NCBI RefSeq assembly: GCF_905475395.1
Contig: NC_058337.1
Location: 13,752,983 to 13,816,982, forward strand
DNA: 64,000 bases
Source of the DNA: Chrysoperla carnea
Lineage: Eukaryota > Arthropoda > Insecta > Neuroptera > Chrysopidae
Direction: 5' to 3'
The notes under the pieces are model-generated. The model was not told the origin of the DNA, did no database searches, and was given only the letters and a program-made list of their open reading frames with translations. The position numbers were made by a program, and so were the translations under genes. Below are positions 10,795 to 23,700 of this stretch, piece after piece (position 1 is the stretch's first letter; every line of letters begins with the position of its first letter).

Positions 10795-11780
10795 AGTCAA
10801 ATCCTACATTCAAATAACAAAGTGCGATGTAAAGCTACTTTTTTGGTATGTTATTTGGACCCCTTAGGGAAGTGTGAAACCACGTTTTGCAAGCAAAAAT
10901 ACGTGAAATACGTGAAAAACTATCGGACTTTTTTCAGTTTTTGTAGATAAATACAAAAATTATCACTTTCTTCAACTTTTTTTCACATAATGCCCACAAT
11001 TTTGTCAGTTTTTTTTTTTTTTTTTTTACGATTAGAAGATAATTATGGTTTACAGACCCTATTTTGCGCTTAAATGAAAGGTAATTACCTTTCATGTCAA
11101 TTTTTTAAACACCATAACTCAAAAACTATTAGACATACGGAGCTGGGGATTGACTTCAATTGTTTCAAATTTCATATACTTTGAAAATGATATGCAACTT
11201 ATTTCAAAAGTCCATAGTTTTTGTATTATTCTGCGAAAACTGAAAAAAAAAATCCGAAAATTTGCCAAGTATTACGCCAGTAGCACAGTTTTTCAAGTAT
11301 TACGCAGGTAGCACAAGTTTTTTTTTGCTTGCAAAACGTAATGTCACACTCCCCTAAGGTGTCCACATACCAAAAAAGCAGCTTTATATCACCTTCCGGT
11401 CGCCATTTATACTAGTTGTTTTTCATGAAGCTCGCATGTTTAAGCTACCAACAAATTTTCATCTCTCTATCTTTTATACTTTTATGTGGAACTCCATAAT
11501 TAGGATTGAAGACATTTTTTATATTTAAACTTTTGTTCTTTCTCTAACGGTTTAACATATGCAAAACTCAAAATTTTAGCATATCATGTATCAAAAACCA
11601 TTAGACATACGGAACTGTAGGTCGGCTTCAATTGTTTCAAATTTAGTATAATTTCAAAATGATAGGTACTAAATTCTTATGTCAAAAACTCATAGTTTTT
11701 GAATTGAACTGCAAAATCTGAAAAAAGTCTGAAAATTAAATAACATACCAAAAAAGTAACTTTACATCGCGTTTGTGATT
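10795..11780. repeat. Composite repeat block with inverted and direct copies
   Basis: A segment at about 10800-10902 recurs inverted at about 11322-11392; both contain CTTTTTTGGTATGT or its complement beside a CCTTAGGG(G) motif and a GTTTTGCAAG motif. A second unit, with AAAAACTATTAGACATACGG at about 11120, is repeated directly at about 11590 as AAAAACCATTAGACATACGG. The block therefore looks like two rounds of duplication of a small element. A 90-codon open frame at 10678-10950 overlaps it and is not credible as a gene. Confidence 0.6.
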
Positions 11781-13800
11781 TTAGCTTTTTCTTTGTAAGA
11801 TATTACTGGCGTATTTTTACTTTTACCATATAAAAAATATCTATATGTATAGGTAAATGCTTATAGTAATCATGCAAGCATATGTTGAGGTTTTTCTCAA
11901 TGTTTGATGTTTGAAGAATCCCTGATAAAATTTTTCGATTTTAGAGATTAGATATAAGTGCCCTGAAAAGGGTAAATTTGGGGCTTATAAAAAATCTTCG
12001 TGGTTTGAGTCTGTTAAGATATTAATTGCTCATTTTTCTTTATATATGTAATATATAGCACTGATTTTGTTGCCATTTCCACCTTTGGATTAAATTTTGG
12101 TAAAATTTCCCTTGCGTGGATATATGCTCATAAAATTAGAGTTATTTAGAATTAGTTTTCCTTTTCTGGTACCTCTAAAAAGCTTTTTCTCATACAACAA
12201 TACAACATGCAGTTTAGGGTGGTTTTATCATGTAAATTGACCATCATCAGTTGATGACTCACCATCACTTAGAATTTTAGGGATAAATTTTTCACTGAGC
12301 GTTTAAATTATCAATTATACTGCCATCAAGTAAGTTATCGTTCTCGACAAAATCTGGAAAAACGAAAGAATCTAAATTATGAACATTTACTAATGTAAAA
12401 AGTTGACATTTATAGATGCACTTTATACACGGTCACGAGAAAAATCAAAATTTTGAGCATTTAGAACGCTATATTCTCTTATACACAGCTTCCGCTTACA
12501 GAATATATTACAATCAAGTATATTATTCTTATATGTGGCAAGTTTATTACATTATAGTACAGATCATAAGCGCCATCGATGAAAAAACATTTTTTTTGCA
12601 AATTAAGACTTTTAATGACGTATAGCGGTATATATTTTCAGGTACCTCGTTAAATTTTTAACCCCTTTTTTTGGTTTTGGGGTCGCTGATCTAGAATTTT
12701 AAGTCAAAATGTTTAATTTGTTCCTCCAACTATTTGAGATCTCAAAGATCATTTTGAGATCAGCGACTTTAGAAACTTTTCATGTCTTAAAAAGATGAAA
12801 TTGAATTTTTTATTCCGGGGGTCTACTTATGTAAGCTAAAAGAGGAAGGTGGTGTGAAAATTGAGAATATACTGTGATTGTGATTTGAATATATATTATG
12901 ACCATTTAGTCTGACTGCCTGGTAGTACCTCTAGGTGTTGAATAGCCGCCAATTTGTCATTTCGACATTATCGCTTATATATAATTTAATTTATTTAATT
13001 TCGCTTACCTCCAATACTTAATATGCCAATTTTAAAGAAATCATTCATTATCAACCACAACATCACTTTCCTGTGGTTGTTTCTTTTGTATTTTATCAAG
13101 ATGAACGAACCCTTAAAACGTAGTTTCACTTTAACCCCAAAATACGCTGTAGAATGTTAGGAAAAATTGTCAAAGTGAGAGAATTTTCAAAATTAAAATT
13201 GTGGAACTCCTAGCTGGGGACCATTTTTGGTACCACAGTGATCCTAAGAACGATGTACGAAACATTAAGTAAGGATGCCATAACTTTTTACGCGTACTAT
13301 TTTTATGTACGTATTTTCACGTACATTGTCTGCATTGGGAAAAAATCTATCGCGTAAAAACGACATTTGGTATATATACATCTCTCATTTAGGTACTCTT
13401 ACTAAATTCTTTATACAAATTACGAATGGTTTGCGGTGATTTTGGTTTTATTATTTTATCTCTGGTATTATTTTATCTCTGACTATCAAGAATTTTAAAA
13501 GATAATGAAAACTGCATTGAGATAAGACGTGTCATTATTACTAAAATTTGTATCTGGACAGTATTTTAATATTTAAAACACAATTTTATAAAAATTTTAA
13601 TATTTTTTGTTTTGTTTTTGTTTTTTTTTTTTTTTTTTTTAATTTAAAAATATCTTTAAAAATTTGTGTAAAATTATAAAAAAATGGTAATATTTTTATC
13701 TATTTCTTAGTTTTGTTTCTAACATTTCTAACAACCTGTTAACTACAAGCCTCATACATGAATTAAGAAGAAAACTTTTTAAGCCGTCCCCACAAAATCG
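11781..13800. other. Non-coding; possible repeat at 12657-12850
   Basis: No gene found. The segment 12657-12850, with TTGAGATCAGCGACTTTA and a nearby CTTATGTAAGCTAA, resembles 60540-60960, so it is probably a dispersed repeat. A run of 20 T follows at 13621-13640. Confidence 0.4.
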
Positions 13801-13805
13801 TGCCC

Positions 13806-14002
13806 TTAAAAGTATGAAAACAAGATAATATTTTCATCTGAAATTGTTATGATAAGTAAAATCATCATGACAATCGGAGGGCCGCTAAGATTAAAACGTT
13901 TTTCACAGGACGGAAAAGAGGTCACTCGACTGTAATGACGATTTTACTTATGATAACAATTTCAGATGAAAATGTTTTCTTATTTATGATACTTTTCAGA
14001 GT
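13806..14002. repeat. Short hairpin element
   Basis: The left arm (13806-13880) and right arm (13931-14002) are reverse complements around TTTCATCTGAAATTGTTAT, with a loop of about 50 bases. This fits a miniature inverted-repeat element. No family is assigned. Confidence 0.65.
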
Positions 14003-14072
14003 GTAATTTTGTAATCGGTGGGGTTTTAGTTTTTGAACTTTATTTTATTTCTTCAATTAGTTAATCTCTATT

Positions 14073-14450
14073 TCTTTGATAGTCAGTCATGGACACAGGC
14101 GAATATCCTCTATTGTCCTTGACAACTTTTGGCTAAAGCATTTTGTGTAGTTAGTGTGTTTTCTTTCGATTAAATGCAATAATGACCTATTTTTAAGTCA
14201 ATATTCCTCCGAAAGCTAACGTTTTTTTAAAAAGTTTTTTAACCATAATTTTTTGTTTTTATGAGGAACAACTTTCTAATTTAAAGTCTTTTTAAAAAAA
14301 TTGGCTAGTAAAGAAACCCGAAGAACTAGGTTCAATCTGATGTCAGAACACGATGCCCCCCATTAAACTATTTTTTTATTGGCTAGCTACAAAACGAGAT
14401 ATTTAGGTGTATAGATTACAATGGCCCACACTTTATATTTACAGAATTAT
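14073..14450. repeat. Dispersed repeat shared with 42715-42985
   Basis: Shares GCTACAAAACGAGATATTTA followed by a GGCCCAC motif with the repeat in ALG10 intron 4. The upstream parts (around CAATAATGACC here, CAATAACGGC there) also correspond. It lies just upstream of the first recognised CYP4 exon. Confidence 0.55.
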
Positions 14451-14789
14451 ATTATCAACAATCAAAAGGGGTGTCCTGTAGCGTGTTCACGGAATAGTGC
14501 ACAAATTACGTGAAAAAATGAATCCAAAAAAACTCCAAACAAGTTTTTCTGTAAGCTCTAAATATATCCTCAGTACCTTAAGAAACCGATTTTGGTTTGT
14601 GTCCACAAATCTTCAGTAGCTAAGTTATTCTTTATATTTTTCAACTGATGTGGAAAAATAAAAAATTGCTAACAGGAAACTTTTCATAGTCGAGCTCCAA
14701 GACTACATAAATATTATCCTTGCCCTTACGTATTTTAATGTGCTGAAACAAATTTTCGAATTTGTTGAATTGATTTGTTTTTTTAACAG

Positions 14790-17700
14790 GTTTTGGCAAT
14801 TATATTTGTAATAGTAGCAACCTTGTCTGTGGTGTTCTGGATATATTTTGCACTTCCAATAAGAAGAATTAAACAATTATCACAGCATATTCCGGGACCT
14901 AATAGTGTAGCACTCTGGATAGACGTAACAGGTATGTTTGAGTGTGGATTTTTTATACATTATTTCATTTCGATTCATCACCATATCTCATATTCCAATA
15001 AGACAAAACTAATTCACATATATCTGTTTCTTTTAATTTTATTAAATATAAAAATGTTATAGTTATAACTGACTGTATTCTTCTTTGAAGGTGATACTAA
15101 GTACCCATGCTTGTATGCACATTTTTATTATGAAACTAAAATTTTGGCCTATTCTCTATTTTCTTAATTTTCAACTAGAGGAGACGGTTGATATGACATT
15201 TCAATCAAATTATATGAATATAAACAACAGTTTTCTAAATTTCTGTATCAGTCATTGCCTATGTTATTTAATTTCAAAACTATATACTTTAGTGACATCC
15301 ACTGTTTCGAGTTATTTAGAGCTCATGTTGTAAAAATTGCTCAAGTTACGTATGTATATTATGATTGATTGTCTAAGGCTAGCACTATTCACTTATGTCC
15401 ATTAACGTAGCGCCTCACCATTGAAAAGTAGTTATTTAAAAAACAGTGTAAATTAATTGTAATAATTCGAAATTTGGTTAAAAAGTTTTGAAGTTAATTC
15501 TAAAAGTTAAGTATTAAAGTTTTTCAAGTTTTTTAACTTTAGGCAAAAATATGTAAGGGCTTTTTATTTCGGAACAAAAAACTGTATGTCAAGTAAGTTA
15601 GTTGAAAAAATAACCGACCATATTTGTGAGTAACAACACGCACTTTCATATACAGAAGCACATGTCGAAAACGTTGGATTCTAAAATTTCAAGCCGAAAA
15701 TTTGAATGTAATCACAGTCTAATTGAGCCAGGACTACTACTTTCTTAAAATTTTCAATTATGATAAAAAATATTTTTATGGATTGAACATACGAAATTCG
15801 ATTAAATCGCTTGTGGAATTATAAAATTTCCATTCCATGTGTCGTGCGATTTGATGAAATACAATTATACTTTTTGTTGAATAAAATATTTAGAACAGCG
15901 TGGAAAATTAACTTTTATTTTGGTAAAGATAAGAATTACTTAAATTATGTAACTAATTCACGCAATATTAATAATATTCGTATTTAATCAACAAACTGGC
16001 CAGAGGAAATTTTGTTAAAAGATGCTGGATGCAATATGCTATGAGGTATTCTTTTTTAAAATTCGGTTATAAACTAACCAATGCTGTAATTGTAAAATCA
16101 ACAGAAGATATACAGTGTACAGAATGGGCCAAATTCGATGTTAGATGTATCTCCATAACTGTACGAAATAGAAAAAAATGGATAGTATTCTCTCGATTTC
16201 AACTATTAAGACAAGTACATTGGTGTCAACAAAATCTGGCTCGCATTTTTTTTAGAGTTTATAAGCAAAAGCTCGATTTTTCGACTTTTAAACTTATATA
16301 AATAACGTCGTTGTTTGAAATGTTAAGAGAATATAACTTTGACATCATAAAGGCATTTTTTCTTTAGAATTCACTGTCGTCATTAAATTTTAAATAAAAC
16401 GGTCAATTTTTAAAAAACAAATTAATTTAAATATTCAAATTGATGGCCCTGTTGGTTGATATATAAATTGCATCTCTTTGTAACACTCTGCTAAGCGTTA
16501 TAAATTTGTAGACTCAAAATGGAATTTACACAGTCTACAAAATTTTGTCTCAGCTCATTTAAGTTGTTGCTGGTTTTTTTGTATAATTTTATATATTATT
16601 ACTCTACCTAAAAAATTTTTTTAGGTCAAAGCGACGCCAGCAAGTAAATACATGGTTACAAAGGAAAACAAAATATATTATAACTAAGCAATAACCACTA
16701 TGCTTCCTATTTAAAAAACACAACTTTGGGTCATAACTTGAAAACCGACCGACCGATTATTTAAATTTTAGTGACGCCTTTGAATTCTAAAGAAAAAAGT
16801 GCCTTCAGGATGTCAAAGTTATGGTCTCTTAACAGTTCAAACAACGGCCTTATTCACATAAGTTTAAAAATCGAAAAATCGATTTTTTGCTTATAACTAG
16901 AAAACAGAAAATGCGAGTCAGATGTTGTTGACGTCAATGAGCTTGTCCCCAAAATCGAGAGAAAACTATTCATTTTTTTCTATCTCTTATAGTTATGGAT
17001 ATAGATATGGAGATATGGAGATATAGAGATTAAAATATCGACTTTGGCAAAAATCAGAGAGTATATGTTTGAAATCTAAAATATAAAATTGGGTCAGCTT
17101 TCAATAAACACAAGGGTTACGCAAATTTGTCATATCAAACCACTGGGTCTTATATAACTAATTTTATTTTTTTAAGAAATCGTTTTCAGAGAAAATAATT
17201 TCACGAAAATCATTATTTAATCACAAATAAGTACATCTACGTATCAATATTAAAAAATAAATACGTCTGGATCATTTAATTAAGTAGAAAGTAAAATAAT
17301 TTTTTTTTGCATTAGAATTACTTGAATATTGTAAGTTTTGTGTGAAACAATATGGTCCAGTATTTCGAGTGTCCCATATTGCACGAGTGGACATTATTGT
17401 TAGCGATGTGGCAGACGTTGAAGTATGTACATTTGTAACAAATACATTTTTCTGTACCTTGATCGCCATAAAGTTTATAAAATTACTACTTCTTTTGTTT
17501 TTTGTATTTTTTTTTTAAATACAATAATGAATGTAAACTTTGATTCTTCGTTCAAGAAATGCAGCTTCAGGCTCTTCTAACTCAACCACCCTTTCGACTA
17601 AAGAAAGTAGAGTAAGTCTTTAAGGATGTTCCAGCATGGTATTTGCAGTTTCTATGTTAAAGCAATGGTACAAATTTTTTTTCGACAGAATTTAACGAAA

Positions 17701-20700
17701 AATTAAATTTAAGAATTTAATAATGCTTACTATTAATTCCCAAAGTTTCAGAAATTTTGACCGTTTAAAATGGGAAATAATTATGCCAACGTCCCAATTT
17801 CGATCAATTTACGTCAAAATTAATATCTCGAAAGTGAAAATTAATTTCTAAATTTTTTTTTTAGAATTGTATTGTATAAACATTTTTTTCTACTTTTTCT
17901 TCAATATATAATAATATCATAAAAAAATAGTTGGAGAGACCGGACATTTTACATGCTTTAAATGGGACATGACCCTCAAAATCGCGAACTTTGTCTTTAA
18001 ATATCTCGCGATCTAAACGGTCAAAAATTATGAAATTTTAGGAATTCATAAATAAAGCTATTATAAACCCGAGAAAAAAAATTCGGCCAAATCTGTCGAA
18101 AAGTGATTTCATGCTGGTACTACCTTAATTACGTTCAATAGGTTATGACGCAATCCTTTTTCTTCTCCCTGTTAATACTCCAGCTTATTACATCTGCCTG
18201 GAATTCAAATACTACAAATTATCGGTATAAGTATTTGAGAAAATGTTAAGTTGGTGATGTCATTTGCCTAAGCTACTCAATTCGAGGATTTTGTTATTTA
18301 GTCTTTATTGTTATTTTACTGTTTACTTTATTTTAATGCTATCTGAGCTCCATTTTTGTACTTTTAAAAAAACGAAAATAAATAAGAAAAATAAGCCAAA
18401 AATAGGGGTCAGGGGTTGTCTCAAAGGTCTCATAAAGTCTCATGTAAGTTTTTCAAAGCCAAAGGTCACAAAAATCAGTTTTTTGCGTTTATCTCGGTTT
18501 CTATAGCTCCAATGAACATTTATTATGGAAATTGTGGACCCTAAAATATGAGACAAATTTTGTTATAAAAGATTTTGCATGGACCCAAAAGTTTTTGAGA
18601 TAGAAGGCTTTTGTTCTATCAAGAAAATAATTGCAAAAAAGGATCTTTTTAAAAAAGGGTGAAAAATTAAAGCTGTTAATGTATTGCGTGGCCTGAAACT
18701 TTAAAAACTGCTAGTATCGAAATAAATGATGGACACATAGATTTCTTAAATACTGCACTAACCTCTGTGAACAGGCCCGTGCGCAAGGGAGGGATTTTGG
18801 GGGTCAAAACCAACAATATAGTCTTGTAAAGGCACCCCTTTATGAGACACATTTCCACTGATGGATCAGAAATCCATGCATATTTTGATTTCGGTACATT
18901 CTTTGCTCTGTCTTGGAGTTGAGCACTTCAAACAGACAACCTGAATCTTGGCGAGGCTATCGAACTGGCTGATGCTGCGGAACATATTTTGAAAGAAGAA
19001 GAAACGCAATTCAGAAAAATTTTCAAAACCATGAGCGATATCTGCGATGAATACGTCATAGAATTGCGGCTGACAAGGTTCGCGTCATTACAGACTCAAC
19101 GCTCGAATATACAGACTGATTTAGTTGAAGATTTTAAATTGATTTTTGAATCATCACAATATTTTATCAACTTTAGGTTGTCTCTTTCTCAATAAAATGA
19201 AAATTTTTATGAATACTCTTGCTCGACCTTTTGAACTAGAATATTCAATTTTGAGCAATGTTTCCCGTAACATCTGGGTCGACAAAATTCAACTGTAGTG
19301 AAAACGCATTGCTGGACAGGAAAATTCACTCGAAGCGCACAAGATATTTGCAATGAAAATGCGTTTCCGAATGTCTACCAAATGCTTTGCGTTCTGGTAG
19401 TTTTGCTTGTAACAACAGCGACGAATAAACGCTCGTTTTCAACTCTGTGGCGTCTTAAAACATATCTTAAAGCATAATTTTTTTCTATACCTCGCAGAAT
19501 TAACTAATTAAATGTTCTCTTACTCGAAAAAAGAATTTATTGTTTTTATTGACTTTATGACCTAACATGGCGAATAAGTTTGAATCGTCCCTTGGGTAAT
19601 TCCTTCGCTTGGGCCTGAAACGACGCTTACAAGAAGGTGAACCATCACTTAGTGTACCTCGTAAAAAAAGAATTCGAGACAACGAAGATGATGACAATGA
19701 AATAGTTATTTTCACATGCCCGGAAGATAAAGAATGTTCTACCATAGAAAGTGGAAATTGAGTAAATTTTAGATAGTGAAACTGATCTTTGTATAGCAGT
19801 AATTTTTAAACATTGATGGCGAATAAGGTTTATTTAGTTCAGATATTAATAATTTAAATAACAAGACAGCTAAAATTTTTAAGATAATACTAAAGGACGC
19901 TGAAATGATAAACAAACCTCCCATAATAAAGAAGTTTGTCAACGATTGGCTTGGAGATGGATTGCTATTTAGTGAGGGTAATGGAAAAAAAGGAAAGATC
20001 TTGTTATATTGACGTTATCAAAATATTTTTGCTTTGTTTTAAGGATCCTATTGGAGACAACAAAGGAAATTAATAACACCCACATTTCATTTTTCCATAT
20101 TAGAAAAATTTTTCGAAGTTTTTGACGAACAAGGTGACATTTTAATAAACGTTTTGAAAGAAAAGGCAGATGGCAAAACCAATTTAGATATTTTTGACTT
20201 CATAAAAGCGCTTGCGTTAGATGTTATTTGTGGTAAGTTTTATTTTTTTATAAATAATTATTGCAAATTCTATAATTAAAATTTTCTCTTTTTTCTTTAT
20301 TGTAGAAACAGCTATGGGAACTAAAATGCATTCCCAAACAATATCAGTTGATACGGATTACGTTACTGCAGTTAACGAGTAATTTACTTATTCATAATTA
20401 TTGAAGTAGATCTTGATACGTTTGGTCGCATTTATTGCCATAAAAATTTTGAAATAACTTCTTTTAATGTATCACAGTATTCAATTACAGCGATATTCCT
20501 CCCATATTTTGGAAAAATAGTTTCAATAGAATGTGCCTTTATAAAGTAAAAATTCGTAAACTCAACCTTTCGAAAGGAATGAATTTCTCAACTGAAATAA
20601 TTTTAATTTTCTATTTTCACAAACCCGTTTTTAAGAAGTCTTAATAAAAACATTTATTTTAAATAGCAAATTTTAAATATATTGTAATATCTGAACACGA

Positions 20701-23700
20701 TCGTGGAACACTTCTCGCTTTTGTTCGAAGATAATTTTTTGCGTATACTTTCATCATACAAAATGCAGCACGGAAAATCGGATATTCATAAATGGGAAGT
20801 CCTTAACCCTATAAAAAAAGATACTCATAAAGCGAGATCGGGCGACCCCCCCCCAGCCTCTAAGGATTGTCTCTTTCAGAGATAAGTAGGCGTCCATCAA
20901 AGTAATCTCTTTAAACTGTCACCCCAATTTGCGTCGTCACAAACAAGGTAGCTGCTTGTTTGTTTCGCGAGAACCGAGGAGATCTCAATTGTTCAAAATT
21001 TTAGGATGATCCAACAGCTATCTCCAATCTCTTGTTCGTGATGAGACCACATTTTTACTTTTCCTGAAATTATTAACTCATTTGTACCACATAGGACGCC
21101 CTTAGCCTCCATAAAAAAAAAACTCATAGAGTGGGTTCGGGCGACCCCGCCAGCCTCTAAGGATTGGTTATTTCAGAAATAAGGCGTCAATCAAAGTAAT
21201 TTCTCTAAAATCTCATCCCAATTCGCATAGTGACAAACAAGGCAATTGCATGCTTGTTTCGCGAGCACCGAGGAAATCTCAATTCTTCAATATTTTTGTG
21301 TGATTCAACGAATTCCTCCAATCTCTTGTTCGGGATGAGATCACATTTCTATTTTTCCTGAAAATATTAACCCAGAATAATCGATTGCTTTAAGACCGCA
21401 AATGCACTTCCCCTTATATTATCCACTCGATTCAGCAAAAAACAAGCACTGGTCATGTAGAATTGAAGCGATTGTGAAAGGCTCGTTGGATGGAGATTTT
21501 TGAAAAATAGATCTTTACGACATACCAACTTTCCTCTCTAATTAAAAGTATTTTGATTACAAAAAATAAACAAAATTTAAGGAATGCCTCCGTTTGAATC
21601 TGGCCACTCTCACAATTTTCCGAGCCCCTCCGCTTTTTGAAGCATATACGAATATGAAGATTTTGTACTTTGTGTGTTAATTTTTATAATTGAAAAGCAT
21701 TCCGTTTTTGCTCCCTGAACTACAGACCTCACACCTTTGAGAATTTTTTTTTAAATGTGTACCGTTTTTGTTTTCAACAAAATTTGTTGGTTTTTATTAT
21801 ATTAGAAACATTTTTGTAAGTTGCTCTATCTCAAATTTAGTGAAGCTGGTGGAGTATTAAAAATATAAAAACCTCGAATTGCCAAGGTCAATTTAAAATG
21901 AAAGAATTTAGATCAACTTGAATTAACAATATTTCAACGAAATTAAAGTCTTTTAGACTTCATGGTAAAAAAGAATTCTTGTGAAGATGATTATCTGTAT
22001 ACATTTTATTTTACAATTTACAGCATTCCCAAATATGCATAACATTTTTTTTTTCCAGAATGCAAAGAATATTGCTAGAACGATTATATACTCCCCTTCA
22101 TCAAAGCGATTTTATATTTCAATTCACAAAAAATGGACGTATTCATAGAAAATCATTACAAATTTTGAACGAAAAAAGTGACGAAGTATTTTGAATCTTT
22201 CCAATACGTTATTTCTCTACTATTAATTTTTCAATGATATTCCTTTCTGCTTTTTTTAGATAATACACCAGCGAAAAAAGTATTCGTTTAATCTATCTAC
22301 ATCGAATGTCTCAAATATCAAAGACGAAAGCTCTGAGTATACTAAAAAACGTTTAGTTTTTATAGATCTGTTACTTCAAGCAAAGAATCTTGATGGTACA
22401 CCTTTAACGAATAAACAAATTCGTGAAGAAGTAGCGACATTTATTTTTGCCGTATGTGTTAAGCTTAATTTCCAGCATGAATGCATTTGTTGATATAGGT
22501 TTTGGCCTATTTTTTTTGTTCACAGAGTAATGTTAAATATGAGGTCCAGAAGTTCGCGATTTCTCCATTTCAAAGCTTGTAAAACTGACTATCCTCCCAG
22601 CTCTTTTTTACGATATTAAAAAATTCCCACGGCGGAATTGAAAAAAAAAGTATAGTTGGATAAATCTAGCGGATTTTGATAATGAAATTGAAAATTTTTT
22701 GCAAATAGCTAATTTTTGTAGTAGATTTCTTTTGTTGTAAAAAATGCAATGAATGTGCCAAGTATATTTTCGGTTCCGGAACGATCCGCGCGACCTTCTA
22801 CACGCGGTTTTTATCTCTGCATTTTTTTCTTTGGTGACGTTGTGTTGAATATATTCTGCTTCTATTGATCAGATTGAGACGAATAAAAAAGCAAGTGTTT
22901 GTTAAGAATTTCTGCATCGAATTTGCCTGATATTAAACCCCGAACAGCAAAATAACCTCAAAATCTGAAGAAAACCGCTGTTACCTCATATTCAACTTTC
23001 TCTGATAACTTTTCAATGAAGGAATTGAGTTGCAATCGTGGAAAAAAGGTGTAATTTTCGTTAATACAAAAGGGTGGTAAATTTTAGCCAGATACATAAC
23101 CTCCATTTTGAGAAAAACGATTTTAATTTTTTTTTTTTTTTTAAATAGCACGTTTGTTATGTTCTGTCGGATAGTGCTAATGGTTTTTTTTCAAAACTTG
23201 ATTATGAGCCAAACATTACAAAACAAAAATGCAACTTCAAGTTTGCGTCATTACAAGTTACAACAATTGGAACGTTTTCGAGATATTAATTTTGATGTAA
23301 ATTAGTCAAAATTATTAACGTGGGCATAATTATCTTGTGTTTTAAACAGTCAAAATTTCTTTAATTTTGGGATTTCATAGTAGGCTCTATTAAGTTTTAT
23401 ATTTAATTTCTCGTTAAATTCTGTCGGAAAAAAATTTTACCATAGCTTTAGTATAAGAACTGCAAATATCATGCTGGTAATACCTCAATTCAATTTTACT
23501 CCTTACTTTACTCAAAACTTTGTGTTTTAGGGTCATGACACAACCTCAACGCAATTGTCCTTGCTTTGTTACATTTTGTCTAAACATCCCAATGTTCAGG
23601 TAAGACGCACACTTTAACATTCGTATTTTTCGACAGTGTCAAACAAACAGATAAAATTCTTTCAGTAAGTAAATTCTCTCTACATAAAGTCAATTTTACC

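Noticed and set aside
17565-17612. CYP4 exon after the CAG at about 17571
   Set aside because: The short peptide does not match the CYP4 sequence expected there. The true next exon ([11 protein letters not shown]... DWLGDGLL) is at 19884-19977 and joins in phase.
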